A stretch of 64,000 bases of DNA, from assembly GCA_019915135.1 (NCBI GenBank), contig JAHLMK010000009.1, positions 1-64,000 of the forward strand, in the 5' to 3' direction. The notes below the pieces were generated by a model. It saw only the letters and a list, made by a program, of their open reading frames with translations, searched no databases and was not told the origin of the DNA. Every line of letters begins with the position of its first letter. Within the stretch, counting starts at the first letter, position 1. Positions 42,939 to 55,676 of this stretch are shown here, in pieces. Position numbers and translations under genes: made by a program. Source of the stretch: Strobilurus pachycystidiatus (taxonomy: Eukaryota; Basidiomycota; Agaricomycetes; Agaricales; Physalacriaceae).

Positions 42939-44234
42939 CTAGAAAAGAAGAGGAACCCCAGTCACAATTCGGTGCGCCACAGCGTCGAAGACCATTCCGC
43001 TCGTTACAATCTGTCCTATCATCGGTGTAAGAAGGAAAAATCGCATGCACTGCCCCGGGTCGTCGATGTTCGTTTCTAAAAGGTTTTTGAAGAGAGTTGC
43101 AATGGACAACACAATGGAAGCATAGTAGATGGCGCCATTGCCATTGAGGAGGCCGCCGTAGACCATGAATGCGCCAAAGCCAAAGGTTGTCACAGCGCAT
43201 ACTGGGATTGTTGCCCTTCCACAAAATATAGCAAGGGATCGCATTCCAATCTTTACGTCGTCAAGCTTGTCCTGAAGCAGGATTACACCAGACCGAATCG
43301 GAGAGAGTAGGACGAGACACACCTGGTGCTGGTAGACAGTCTCATAAGTGATTGTCCACAAGAGAGCACCGATGTAGATGGGTGCGAGGACGTCGTAGGC
43401 AACGCGCCCGTCCTTGCTGAGATCTGCCCAGCCCATGAAGACGCCGATGTTGAACATGAGGCCCTGAGCAGTATTTAGCAATCCCCGCAAAAGGAAAGTA
43501 CACGCCGAACTCACAAGTGGAATCGGCGCGAAGGACATCCAGCGCTTGCATGTTGGATAGATGACATATAGTGGCCAGACAGTCATGGATATGCAGAGGC
43601 TATCGCAGATGCATGAGTATCACCGACGGCATGTGAAATGAAAACCCTCACGCGGCGGAGCTGAGGATCTGGAAAGCTAAGACCGCACCAAGAACTACTT
43701 GGATCGAAAAGAATACCCATGCTCGCTCGCTGGAGATGTCCCCACGGGGTAAGGGACGCGTCTTGGTCCTCTCGACCTTCGCGTCGATATCGCGGTCGAG
43801 GATATCATCGATCGTCATGATCTATTGATGGGTGGCCCGTCAGCAGATCTGACTATTTCGGTAAGCAAATAGAGACTCACGAGGCACTTGATCCCAGTAC
43901 AGAGCAAAAGGTATACAAAGGCGCGCGTGAGTGCTTCTATTCCCGTCAGAGTGGACTGCGCACGGTAGACCATGGCAATTGACCACGCTGATAGGGTTTC
44001 GTTAGTTGTCTAGACATATCATGGATATAGTAGAATCTTACCGACTGGAAAGAACACAGTGGCACAGCCCATGCCATTTTGAAGACGACATAGCTCCCAG
44101 CAGGTTTGAATCTCGGTGGGTTTGGGAGGTCCGAAGAGTGACTTGATGGCAGATGCCTTGGACACAAACGCGCTCCTCGCCCCTCTGGAAACTGAGGGAG
44201 ACAGAGCGCGTTGGAGATAGGCAGTAGAAGACAT
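42939..44234 (-). CDS. UbiA-family aromatic prenyltransferase (342 aa, 6 exons)
   Basis: Exons: 44234-44042, 43987-43881, 43821-43652, 43599-43515, 43463-43323, 43271-42939. The phase closes. The first Asp motif (MTIDDILDRDIDAKVERTKT) and second (YQHQ then DKLDDVKIGMRSLA) are those of UbiA-superfamily enzymes, which bind the prenyl diphosphate through magnesium. The fold is a bundle of membrane helices (TVWPLYVIYPTCKRW, FMGWADL, LLWTITYETVYQ). The known reaction for the family is prenylation of 4-hydroxybenzoate or similar aromatics; in fungi this serves ubiquinone (COQ2) or secondary metabolism. A second local copy and a P450 neighbour favour secondary metabolism, but that is inference. It starts about 1.6 kb from the divergent P450. 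Confidence 0.92.
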
Positions 44235-45804
44235 GCTTCACGAAAGGAAGGCGAATATGTCTGACGAAGACAGGCATTTTCGTCCTCCCTTATATTTGTT
44301 CCTTTTTACTGCCATTTAGTCAGATTAACATGTTTGAACACAGACAAGACGAAGAAAAACTTTTAGTGGCTCACCTTCAAAAGGACAGCTGATGCGATCC
44401 GGAGGTCTGTCGCGGAGTTTGCCCGATGTTGCTCGAAGGAGGGGAACCTATACATATTCGGTAACTCGGAAAAAATCGATCAAAGTAGCTGGCCGCTGTT
44501 CGACGAAGCAGGGCCTGATGCTGGAGCTTTGACGACCTGTGCGTCTCCCTGTTTACATGCTGAGAGCCCGCAAATGTGTAACGTTCGTCGTGGCCGCGAA
44601 AACGCCGCGCCTCAAGGCCAGGATCTAGTGTTGGGACCAATGAATCACGTATGACCCAGGAGCAGCGGCGAAGAACGCCTACTTGATGTTCCTCAGGAAG
44701 ACGTCTGACTAGTATAGGGGAAGACGATCATGTATGGCGGTAGGTATAGCGGCAGGACATGGCGGAGCAGGGCAAGTTTTGAAATAGCGCCGGTACAGCC
44801 ACGCTGACCAATCACGGATATTCTCAAGTGCACATAAATACTAAAACGAATTGTAGAGGTAGAACGGTCACTACGTCGGCAAAAGCTTGCCTGGAAATAT
44901 ATCGTGTAATGGCAATGTTGTGTAAGTTGATCCACACTGCGCGGTACAACCGCACGGAACACAATTGTCGACGCGTTCTGCGAATCTCCTGGAAAGGCAA
45001 TACACATCCAACGACTAGAAAGACTATGCGGTTAGTTTGCGGATCAGTCAAATCACCTACTTACTGGGGCGTTCAAGTTTTGACAATATGAGTAAAGTGT
45101 TCCTTCGGCGAAGGAACACTTTACTCGTATTTGGCGAGGAGTTACTATATCGTCTCCGAGTCCGCCCGGATGATCTTCAGAAAAAGAACATCGAGTAATA
45201 GACACTAGGCACGTCGTGGATAGAGGCTCGATAGTCAATATACAGATCTAAGCTTGTGTCGGCTCGCTGATTATCTAGTTGTCACCCCGGCGCGTACGTT
45301 CGAGGCCATGGTCAGATAACCGGCCCACCGGCCCGCGGCCGTTTGTAAGCGCGACTCCGGGGGACCTGTTTCTAGATTGAACACCTAGCAACAGTACAGT
45401 CATAGGACAGAACCCTAAGATGCAGTAATTAGACACTCACACCAAAAGGCGAGTTCAAAATAGATCTAGCTAAGCCCTAGCGGTGTTCGGATCATGCGAG
45501 TATTGCCGTTGCCGCCGATGCCGCCGGCGTTAATTACCCAGATCTGTGTAATTTATCTTTTAGCTCCAACCGTCATGCTAATTTCCACCATGCTCTGGAT
45601 TCTTTACTGTGAACTAGCAGAGGCGATAGAACGTTCGACCTTCCCTCGATGTGGGTTGTACCAGCTCACCCCGTTCGGTTGCGGATCGATTCTGGTAGAA
45701 CCATCGCATCGTTGCCGGGTGGCGTATCGTCCGGTGGTGTGGCGTAGCGGGCTGGTTCTGGCTGAATATAAGCTGTCTCGATGCGCTGATCCTCAACAAT
45801 CAAG
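44235..45804. promoter_or_regulatory. Divergent intergenic region between UbiA gene and P450
   Basis: 1.57 kb between two divergent start codons. No gene is supported. It contains the perfect hairpin at 45090-45126. Confidence 0.5.
45090..45126. repeat. Perfect 17-bp-arm hairpin
   Basis: Arm GAGTAAAGTGTTCCTTC and its exact complement around a GGC loop. It is not U-tailed in a terminator-like way and lies in the middle of the divergent intergenic region. Confidence 0.9.
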
Positions 45805-48152
45805 ATGTCGATCCTGCTCTGCCTACTTCTCTTCCTCTTCCCTTTTGTCTTCCTCTTTCGTCGGGTTCTGGTCCTGGTTCTCCTGCCTCGGTTCAACTCT
45901 GTACAACGCACTAATCCACTACCTCCGGGACCGCGAAAACTTCCCATAATTGGTAATTTGCTAGAGATGCCCAAGACACTTGCGTGGGAGCAGTACGCGA
46001 GCTGGGGCGACGAATATGGTCGGTCGCTCATTCTGGTCTGATGATTGCACTATTGCGATGCATGAGCGTTTAATGCTATGCGATGAAACTCTCCACGTCA
46101 TCCTTCCCTTTCTTGTTCTGTCTTGTCTCTGTCCAATATTTCGATAACATCAGTCTTTGCTATCCAGACTCGGATATCATTCACCTTTCCGTCATGGGTA
46201 CCTCAATCGTGGTACTCAACTCGGTAAAGGCCGCAACGGACCTTCTGGATGTAAGGTCGGTAATATACTCTGATCGGTATGTATCTAAATTTGCTTCTTT
46301 TCTTTTCAGTAATCGCCTTTCAACCAGTCCCAGGGCGGTCATGGCGAATGAGCTCATGGGCTGGGATTTCATGTTCGGCTTCATGCCATATGGTGGGTTC
46401 ATGCCACATCTTCACCTGATGAAACGCAGGCCCAATTTCTTGATACAGGTGACGAATGGTAGATTCCAAATCTGCTCGCTTACACCCCATTGACACTCCT
46501 GACGGTAGGAGGGCCTTGCGCCGTCTATTTACACAAGAGTTCCACCCTGTTGCTGCCGAGCGCTACCGGCCTGTTGAATTGAAGTCTACACATGTCTTTC
46601 TTGCCCGTATTCTCGACGAGCCGGAGGACTTCTTCATGCACATTCGGCAGTAAGCGGGTATGGTTTATTTCTGTGTCGGCGCTTACCCATCTTAGTTTGG
46701 CGGGCGCCACGATCCTCGGTATTGCTTACGGGCTACCGGTCCTTCCCAAAAACGACCCGTACATCGCCGTCGCTGAAACAGGGCTGCAAAGTCTCGCGGC
46801 CGCCGTCGCGCCTGGCGCGTTCCTGGTAGATTCTTTACCCTGGTTGAAGCATGTTCCAGAGTGGGTTCCAGGTTTGTCTTACAACTTGCATAAATTTCAT
46901 GAGACTGACTGAATTCGTTAGGCACCGGATTCAAGAAAAAGGCTCGCCTATGGCGTCAGTATGCAATGACAATGCACGACATGCCCTGGATTGCCGCAAA
47001 GAGGAGGATTGTGAGTGAATTACTGAACCTTGACCCGCTTGACCTGTTCATGTTGATGTCACTAGGAAGAGGGTGCTGCAGTTTCGTCCTACATGTCTTA
47101 CAGTCTCGAAAAGCTTGATGCGGAAACCATGACACCAGAAGACCGCGCAAAAGAAGAGTACAGAATTCAATCTAATGCGGCTACGATGTACACTGGTGGG
47201 CCAATTTCCAAGTTGTTACTTCCCTGTGATGATTCCCTTTAGGTGGGACAGACTCTGTGTGTCGCACAGGCTCCCTTTGTTCCAGGATGTACACTTACAC
47301 ACTGGTACTAGACGCTCTCCGTGGTTTGCACATTTATCCTTGCCATGCTCTCCAATCCTGTTGCCCAAAGACTAGCTCATGCTGAGCTTGATGCCTTTCT
47401 CCAGGGAGAGCTTCCTACGTTCGACGATTGGGATTTTGGAAGGCTACCGTACGTGAACGCACTAGTCAAGGAGGTCTTCAGGTGGAAGAATGTCACCCCC
47501 CTAGGCAAGCCTCCTGACGTTCAACAATTTTCCTAGTGCTTACTCCCAACAAAGGCATACCACATATGACCCAGAGTGAAGATGTATACCGTGGGTACAG
47601 GATCCCGAAGGGCTCCATCGTCATGGCCAATGCATGGTGCGTATTCCCGGAAAGAAATATTCTCTCCATCAAACACAAATGGCCTCTCAGGGCGATGCTG
47701 CACGATCCGCTAACATACCCGAATCCACACGACTTCAAGCCTGAGCGATTTCTGGGACCGAACCCCCAACAAGAGCCATATCCACTCTTCGGATTTGGTC
47801 GTAGGTTCGTACTCACTCATTAATGCGGTTCATCTCCAGTTGAAGTTCTGGCTGACGTCCATCCACCAGAGTTTGTCCCGGTCAACACATGGCATCCTCA
47901 GCAATCTGGATCGCCATCGCTTCACTTCTGGCGGTCTTCCAGATTGACAAGGCACGAGACGAGCATGGGGAAATCGTGGAGCCAACTTATGAGTATGTGT
48001 CGTCTCTAGCATGGTGAGTGCACTTTTACAGACTACATGTGTTACTCGCTGACATGAGCGCTTCTAGTGTGCCTGTGCCATTCATGTGTTCCATTACACC
48101 GCGAAATCCGGAGGTCGCAGCTCTCGTACGTGAGTTGACGAACGAGGAGTAA
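45805..48152 (+). CDS. Cytochrome P450 monooxygenase (525 aa, 13 exons)
   Basis: Exons: 45805-46018, 46168-46276, 46310-46396, 46509-46649, 46696-46871, 46922-47010, 47066-47195, 47243-47256, 47312-47504, 47555-47636, 47691-47804, 47870-48013, 48068-48152. The phase closes throughout. Intron 47505-47554 is GC-AG; the rest are GT-AG. N-terminal membrane anchor (ILLCLLLFLFPFVFLF), Pro-rich hinge (PLPPGPRKLPIIGN), I-helix oxygen-binding motif (TGGTDSTLSV), K-helix EVFRWK, PERF motif (FKPERFLGP) and haem-binding loop (FGFGRRVCPGQH) with the ligand Cys are all present. It resembles the large agaricomycete clades annotated as O-methylsterigmatocystin-oxidoreductase-like; the substrate is unknown. 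It is divergent from the UbiA gene, so the two could share regulation. Confidence 0.93.
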
Positions 48153-48300
48153 AGAGAGTACTCTACTTTGTGATCCGGTCTATCAAGTAGGGCGGAAAGG
48201 GCACAGGTTCTGGTACACAGCTATAATAGCGCTTTATATTTATTGCTGCGATTGGATGATAGACAACTACGCTAGATAACAGGAAATACATGTCCATAGA

Positions 48301-50248
48301 TCATAGTCCGCGAATATTTACGACGAGAAGGTAGATAGCGGCGGCAAGGCTACCCAGAAGCGCCACAATCAAAGCATAGCATAAGGCATACCGACACCTC
48401 TGGATCCATGGATCGATCATCCGTCGACCGGTCTCACCTCTCCCCTTCACATGCGACAACTTCACTCCGTACATCTGATCAAAGAAGACCGTCGGAGCCC
48501 CAAGGACGCCGTCCAATATCCTTCTCGCCATACCACGACTTTGTGACGTCGGTGGCGGCTTGGGAACAAACGGATACCCAAAAAGAAAACCCCTTCGCTT
48601 CATCGATCCCTTCCTATCATTCAACCGTGCCACCTGGTCATAGTACTCCCTCTTCTCGTCAACCCACCTCGGCAGAACCAGCTGCTTCCTGCCTTTCTTC
48701 TCTTGACCCCATCGCCTCCGCCGGCGACAGCAATACACCGCTTTCAAATACCCCACGTTGAAGTAGAACTCCCAGAAGTCCATCTTCGGCGGCTGCTCGC
48801 CGAAGCGGGTGAAATGCCAGCCGCCTACTAGCCATAACACCGGGCAGATGAAACCGAGCCAGAAGGCCCAGAACGCCGGGGTGGCGCGGGATGGTGTCGA
48901 TTTGGAGGGAGGCGAGAATGGAGAGGTTGGACTGTAGAAACGGTCCCAGCGCCGCGCGATAAAGGACTCGGAGACTGATGGTGGGGAGCGTGGCTGAGGC
49001 GTTGCCGATCGAGGACGCGGCGCTGACATGCCTTCGATTGAGGGAAACTCAACGACACTGCGTCCGTGAACATGGCGTGTATCCACGTGTATCGGGGCAG
49101 GATGTTGGATTGGGGCTGGCATCGGGAACTGAGCGAGGACATCATCACCGTCGTCGCCGTCGTAGTCCTCGTCCTCCCAGTAGTCGTTCTCGGGTAACTC
49201 TTTATCTTCACCATGCAGCGAATCGCTGGCAGTGAAGAAACTGTCTGCATGCAGCGATGCCAAATCGCTTCCGACATAGTCTTCCACGCTTCCTTCGATG
49301 GTCGGTAGACGCGCTTGCGCTCTAAGAGGAGGACCGTCAACGTCATAACTTGAGCTAGGATGAGGGCCTGGGAATGGCGGGCGTAGATCAAGTGGAGGTA
49401 TGCTTGGCGGGGTCGTTGAGCGCGTCGAGGATATATGAGTTTTCGAAGAGGTTTGAGAAACGGTCCGATTCAATGTGCGCGATAGAAAGGGACTGTGAAA
49501 CTGCGATAACGGAGACGGACCTATCCATATCCCATATGTAAACATCCTCATTAAAACCAATGTGCGAAGTACACTCACGCGTAATCTCAGACGCTCCTGA
49601 CCCTGTTTTGCCTGTAGAATGGGACACCGGCGTATACTCCGAAGGGGAGGGTAGAGGTCTCGTGCGACGCAAAGACTCCGGCGAGAAGTATTCCTGCTCT
49701 ACGATCGGCGACAGTGGCTTGTGTGCACGCATACCAGCACGCGCATCCAAGCTTTGCGTACTTCGTGAGAAGCCGGAGTTCATTTGGAGTCTAGGACGAC
49801 CCGTGAATGAGGAAGACGAGGAAGAGGGAGTGTCATTGTGTGACGGAGGCGGAGAAGGGGTGGGAAGGGAGACGGTGCGGATCATAGGTACAGCGTCGAG
49901 CCTCGGAGGCGGGATGATGGGAAGTCTGGTAACGACTCGTTCACCGTTCCCGTTCGGTACGCTCAACCACGCCAGGTTGGACGGTCCGGGACGGCTTTGG
50001 ATAGGACTGATCCGTGAGTCGGCGGGTGCACTGGAAATATTGGCATTGTTGTGAATGGGCGTGTCCGGTGTGTCGACACCGGTCAACGAGATAGGCGCCA
50101 TATGATGTGGAATGGGCGCGCTGATGTTGAGATGCAGAGAGCTCTTGTTCCATCGCATCTGGTCGAAGGTCGTGCGCTCTTCATCATCCACCACCGGAGA
50201 GTCAGACGAATGTCGCGCTGGTCGAAGACGAGCAAACAGTGTAGGCAT
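48301..50248 (-). CDS. Ser/Pro-rich basidiomycete membrane protein (629 aa, 2 exons)
   Basis: Exons 50248-49579 and 49520-48301, a 58-bp GT-AG intron in phase 1, closing in frame. Residues 1 to about 420 are rich in Ser, Pro and Thr, probably disordered and phosphorylated, with an acidic patch (YWEDEDYDGDDGDDV). Then comes a hydrophobic segment FWAFWLGFICPVLWLVGGWH, a Trp/Phe-rich stretch, a basic cytosolic-type cluster (RRRRRWGQEKKGRKQ), and a second membrane span near the C-terminus (IVALLGSLAAAIYLLVVNI). No catalytic motif is seen. Similar serine-rich proteins with this FICPVLWLVGGWHF core are, as I recall, common in basidiomycetes. Function is unknown. Its 3' end lies about 150 bp from the P450 stop (convergent). 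Confidence 0.8.
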
Positions 50249-51218
50249 CTCCGATCTGGAGGTATTGTGGAAGATGGAGATGGAGGAAGAGGAAGTTTCG
50301 TGGGTTATGAATGACGAGGTGATATATAGCAGGCATAGAGCACGTCGAGGCGGGTGACCGATAACCCCGTGTCGCGATCGTTCATTTTGTGCGATCCGGG
50401 GGCGTGCTCAGCGTACAAAATAAGACAAGTAGGGGGGTGAGTGGGTCATCACACACGCGTATGTGCTTTCTGAACAGCGGGGATGCGGCCTATATGAGAC
50501 GGAATGTGGCGGGTGCATGTTAGCCACGAGGTGTCGATCACTGGAGATTGTCCATCGGAATGTTAACCGAATGTGTTACGAGCTAGCGTCGCCAGAACAC
50601 ACTCAAGCTCCAAGCTCCACCCTCGCCGAATAAAAGTGCCATGTACGCTGAGAGGAAACATGAGCTTACTAAGAATAGGGAGGGAAGCTCCGTCGAAACT
50701 TACGTCGTTTGAGATGAGATGGTCTAGACACCACTCACACCTCGGCAAGGTAGTAAGGTCTTCCCAGTAGGCGTAGCACCCTAATCAAAGCATGACCCGA
50801 GCAGCCAAGATCCGCGATCTCGCCTACGTTAGCCGAATCTGTCACCCAAGCTGGCGTGGGCTAGACACGGAAGGTACTCTGGCTAGCTAAGGACTTCATC
50901 AAACGTCGAACCTAGCATCTTCGGCTGGTGCTAGGCTTGTAAGTAGCGCAAAAAAGTCAGGTTGACATGCAGAGCATTGTTCGCCAGATAGCAGGAACTG
51001 ATAATATATATATATATATAAACACCAAGGATAGTGATCGAGTCACTCACCGGCACTTAGCTGGCTCAAAGTCGTCGATACATGAATCCCATGTTGACGG
51101 TACGACTGCAAGTCGAGGCGCAAAAACTTCAAGCATCTCGACCGGCCCTAATCTTCCACGTGACGAGAATTGGAAATGGCAACCGCGATCGAACATTGCT
51201 TTGTTTTGTTCTCTACTA
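50249..51218. promoter_or_regulatory. Divergent intergenic region with AT dinucleotide run
   Basis: Lies between the membrane protein gene (minus) and the deacetylase gene (plus). It contains an (AT)n run at about 51000-51020. No gene is seen. Confidence 0.5.
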
Positions 51219-53183
51219 ATGCCTCCTCCTCCCAACGCCACCGTCTTCCTCCAGGACGCGTGCTATAAGCACCAATACATCCGCTCGACCAAAGACTTGT
51301 CCCAGATAGTCGAACGCCCGGAACGTATCCGCGCCGTCAAAGTAGGGCTAGCCGCTGCCCTGTCGAGGATAGAATCCACGTCCACGGCTTCCGATCCAGA
51401 CGACTTGGTGGCTGCCCTCGATCAGCTAAAACTGGACAAGGATGAAGATCCGCCACTGACTCCGAACAGTGTTCCTCTAACACTAGTGCGCAGCAGCGCG
51501 TCTCTGGATCTCCTCCATGATCCGGCTGTCAAGTTCGTCCACGGGGACGTGGATGGCGACGTGCACGCCCCGCGTCTAAAAACTCTTGCGGAACAAAGCT
51601 ATGACAAGATCGCCACTGGAGAATCCGAGATCCCCCAGGGCTTATCTCAGGGGGATCTATATCGTATGTCCAAGTTCTTCTCCTTCCCTCCCTTTCCTAA
51701 GTCGCACCTTCACTTCAGTATGTCCTGAGTCCATTAGCGCGATAGAGGGAGCGCTGGGAACGGCGTGTGAGGCTGTTGACTTTGTCATCAAGGACAAGTC
51801 GCGTGCGTTTGCGGTTATCCGCCCTCCGGGCCATCACTGTGGGGAGGACACGCCGGAGGGCTTCTGTTTTGTGAATAACGTCGCCGTCGCTGCCGCGCAT
51901 GGTACGCTATTTCACTTCCTCCATCCCCCCCTCTCAGTACAATGTCTGAATTTGAACTTGTGATCGCCAGCCCACCTCAAACACGGCATTAACCGCGTCG
52001 TCATCTTCGATATCGACTTGCATCATGGTGAGTAAAAGTGTGAGGAAGTACACTTGCATATCCGCAAAGCTAATCCTTGGTCTTGATTAGGAAACGGGAC
52101 ACAGTCGATCGTATGGGGGATCAACGAAGAGTCGTACAGGAAGACACTCGAGTCGGAGGGTGGCGCGCCCGACGTCAAGCCCGGTCCTCGAATATATTAC
52201 GGCTCGGTCCACGATATACTGTCATACCCCTGCGAGGTATCTGTCTTTTTCACTTTGTCTCCCTTGCCAGATGCTTACTTATCCAAGGACGGAAAGCCCC
52301 ACCTCGTCCAGGCGGCCTCTGTATCTCTGCACGGCTCCCACGGGCAATACATCGAAAACGTGCACCTCCAAACCTACCACTCTGAAGCACACTTCTTCGA
52401 CGTCCTCTATCCCAAACACTACTCCGCCCTCTTCGATAAAGCACGCTCCTTCCTCGACTCCACCGGTGGGCCCGGTGATGATGTCCTGTTCTTCATCAGG
52501 TCAGTCAGTCACCATCCATGATTATCCATAACCTAGAGTATACACCGTTAGTTGTGGAATGGACGCATGCGAACACGAGTATGAGAGCATGTCGCGACAT
52601 AACAGGAAGGTCCCCACGGCGTTCTACCACCGGTTCACGCAGGACGCGTGTGCTCTGGCGGATCAGTACGCGCGCGGTCGCCTGGTGAGCGTTCTGGAGG
52701 GCGGGTACAGCGACCGCGCGCTCATCAGCGGGACGATGGCCCACGTCCTCGGGCTGACGCACGTAGCAGTCGACCAGAACTGGTGGGGTCTGGATAACCT
52801 CATACCTGTAGGACTCAACGACTTCTGCAACACCAGTGACTGAGAGACTGACAACCTCCCAGATAGAACAAGCGACGAAGAAACGGCGCGGTGCTGGTGG
52901 TAATGGGAAGCAGTCGCATTCGCAATCGACGGGGTGGCTCGACAGGACGACGGCAATCCTCGCCTCGATCGATAACGGATACACAAAGTGGACACCTCCT
53001 ACGTTGATGAAGTTGAGGACTCGGAGCACTAGGAACTCACCCGCTACGACGCCGCAGAAGAAAGCTCCAGCTCCATCTCCAACCCCCGCGAGTTCTGATT
53101 CTGATTCGGAAACGCCACTGCCGAGTAAGAAGCTGCCAAAGGTCATCTTACGCCTGGGTCCCGATCCTACTACTACTAGCTAG
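51219..53183 (+). CDS. Histone deacetylase, Hos3-like (539 aa, 7 exons)
   Basis: Exons: 51219-51663, 51719-51901, 51971-52027, 52091-52236, 52288-52499, 52552-52807, 52863-53183. All GT-AG, phase closes. Zin­c-dependent deacetylase signatures: HPAR-like entry RPERIRAVKVG, catalytic His pair in RPPGHHCGEDTPEGFCFVNN, zinc ligands in VVIFDIDLHHGNGTQ, later SCGMDACEHE (third ligand region) and VSVLEGGYSDRAL with the catalytic-pocket Tyr. The GHHCGEDTP wording and the continuation AHLKHGINRVVIFD are those of Hos3-type enzymes, which remove acetyl groups from lysines of histones and other proteins. After the catalytic domain a basic, Ser/Thr-rich tail (KKRRGAGG, then SSDSDSETPLPSKK) is probably disordered. 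All catalytic residues look intact. Confidence 0.93.
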
Positions 53184-55676
53184 TGATCATGATGGGTTTT
53201 GTGTTACATACTTTTTATTGCTTAATGACATCTTTGACGATTTGAGAGGTTGATTCCTTCTTACCCACTCCTCTCCAGCAATTCGCGCGTCATGTCATGC
53301 TCGAGAGTTTGTGTGCCAAACCTTTGGGATCGAAGGCCCATTGACTTTTCGACGGTCATACATAACTCACCCCCTAGCATCTGCTATTCATATTCAATCC
53401 GTTACCGTGCATCCGCACATCTCAACGCACCCACGCACCACGCATGGACCAGAGTAATGCCCGCCTCTCGCTACCAGAAATCAACTTCTCGAGATTGGGA
53501 TTCGAGATTTTACCAGAGTCACGTCTAGACAGCTTACCCTACTCTACTAGTGCAGAATTCATGCCCAAATGCTGAGATTTCATGAAGGGAGACCCGAAAG
53601 AGTTCACACCACGCACGCATGGACCCGAGTAGGTGCTTGCTCTCTGCTAAACGGTCACCAAAGGCCGACTTTCAGAAATTGGGATTTGAGATTATATCCG
53701 AGGCATGAGTATATAGCTTACTGTAGTGAATTGCAGCAGAAACTGAGGCTGAATTGTGAAAGATCGTCATGGAAGAGGCAAAAGAGTCACTCGCATCTTA
53801 CGCACGTCCCTTTCCCGATCGGGAAGGACGCGTCAACTTGAAGCGCATCGCGTCGTTTGGCGCGTAGCCGCCAATGCAAGTACGCCAACTTGACGTACAA
53901 GTACAGCATTACATTGTCTGTTTGACTGTCGTCTGCTTGGGGACAGTGAAGGTACTTGTTCTCGCACTGGAGTGCACTACGCCCGAAAGATTGCTTTCAT
54001 TCACATTCGAGGCACAAAGAAGTGTGCTGTAGACATCGTTGAGCTTGGGCAGATGCGCCCACACTTATATGCAAGTCCACGCATGTGTCCACGCATGCGC
54101 CGCATCCCAACACGCATCCACGCATGCATCACGCATGCCTACACGCATCCACGCACACGCACCCTGCGTGTCCACGCACGTCCACGCACGCGTGATGCAG
54201 CGTGACAAGTGTCTTAAGAGATAAGTGAGAACACTGAGGTTAGATCTGTTGGAGGTAATCAAGCCCGGGACGTGTCACTGACGCGTATGGACACGTACCG
54301 TTAACTGGACACGAGGATAGGATACGAGTCATAGACAACGTTATGAAAGCAATTGTGGAGATACTAGTAACTTACCGTCAACTTTCGTTTCTCTCCACCC
54401 CCGAGCATTTGTTGCTGTCAAGGACCTCATGCGTATGCTATATAAGTTCAGAGACAATACTTGCATAAGCGTGTAGCTTCCGCCAACAAGCAAAAGAACG
54501 GCCTCGGTGTCCGCACAAACCTGTAAGTACAACAGAGCTCTTTGCCAGAGTGATCATGATAGGTGTGAGATCAGACGGTGTTGAGCGGGGAACGTGAACG
54601 ACAATTCAAAGCACATTACAAGCCTGATGAACGCTACTAGCTGTAAGACTATGACTGGCATGAGCTGAGAAACAATAAACACGGGTAGCTACAACTCGGA
54701 GACAAGAAGCCGCCAGTAAATTGCTTTCCAACATAGGACACTACACCCGAGAGAGGGATAAGAAGATACAATAGACACCCGAGGAGCGCCGAGATGCGTC
54801 GAGGTTCCCGAAGAAATGTCCTGAGCAAGCCGCACTGAGTGCATGAGTACGGATAGATAATCCGAGTCGTGGGAGGAACCAGCTGGTGGGGCAACAATAT
54901 CACCAGCTACGTGTTGACAGTCGTACAACAGTAACGACACGCTTAACGCTCAACGCTCAGGCAAGAGCAAAAGGTATACCAGTAGGGACGGCTTGTGTGT
55001 GTCACATTGTGACACATGCGTGGACTCACGCACCTACGCACCACGCAGCCACGCTCGCACGCATGGGTCCACGCACAATTCTACGGGCCCAATTTCAAAC
55101 CGACAATGGACATCATATGCCGGCGGCTTGCTTGCCTTCAATTAAGAGCGCTGTTTCGCAGCAATAGGATTGATCGATCGTTGCACACGTCTACGGTGTC
55201 CAGGAAGGGTCAGGATTAGAATTCGCATGCGTTGCTCGTTTCCACGCCGGGGCCTCAGGCCTCAGGCTCGATCACACCCAGTTACAACCCTGTCATTCCA
55301 TCATGTATATCTTCAACTGTCGCGCCGCCGTTGCTTGGCGCCGCTGCCGCTCAACACATCACCTAGCCGCTTCTTGTGGTCATTGCAAGGGAACTCGGAC
55401 ACCGCACGCCATCCCGCCACATCCGGTCCCAAGCCATGCGCTTCAACCTGGCTTCAAACGATATGTACCATGACAGCGGAGTTTGCAGCCAATGGACATT
55501 TACCTGACAGCCTCAATCTTGACTATGTGGGTAGAGCGTCACAGCTGGGTACATATCTACAAGTCATAAAATGTTGAGCGTCTAGGGTATAATACGTCCT
55601 GAAGCCATCGACAATTTGCGCGGTCAATCAGTACGACCGCCCAGGTAAGTATTCGAACATGTTGTCTATGATCTTT
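53184..55676. other. 2.5-kb spacer with CACGCA-rich tracts, no confident gene
   Basis: A diverged direct repeat spans about 53430-53535 and 53610-53715 (both hold a GCATGGACC, then AGATTGGGATT or AAATTGGGATT, then GAGATT element). GCATGC/CACGCA-rich tracts lie at about 54060-54200 and 55010-55075. Frames over these tracts are low-complexity. Confidence 0.5.

Noticed and set aside
49560..50054. 164-codon plus-strand frame opposite the serine-rich membrane protein
   Set aside because: Antisense shadow of a strongly supported minus-strand exon.
54060..54210. CACGCA-rich tract as telomere repeat or coding sequence
   Set aside because: It does not match TTAGGG or another regular telomere unit, and its frames are simple-sequence translations.
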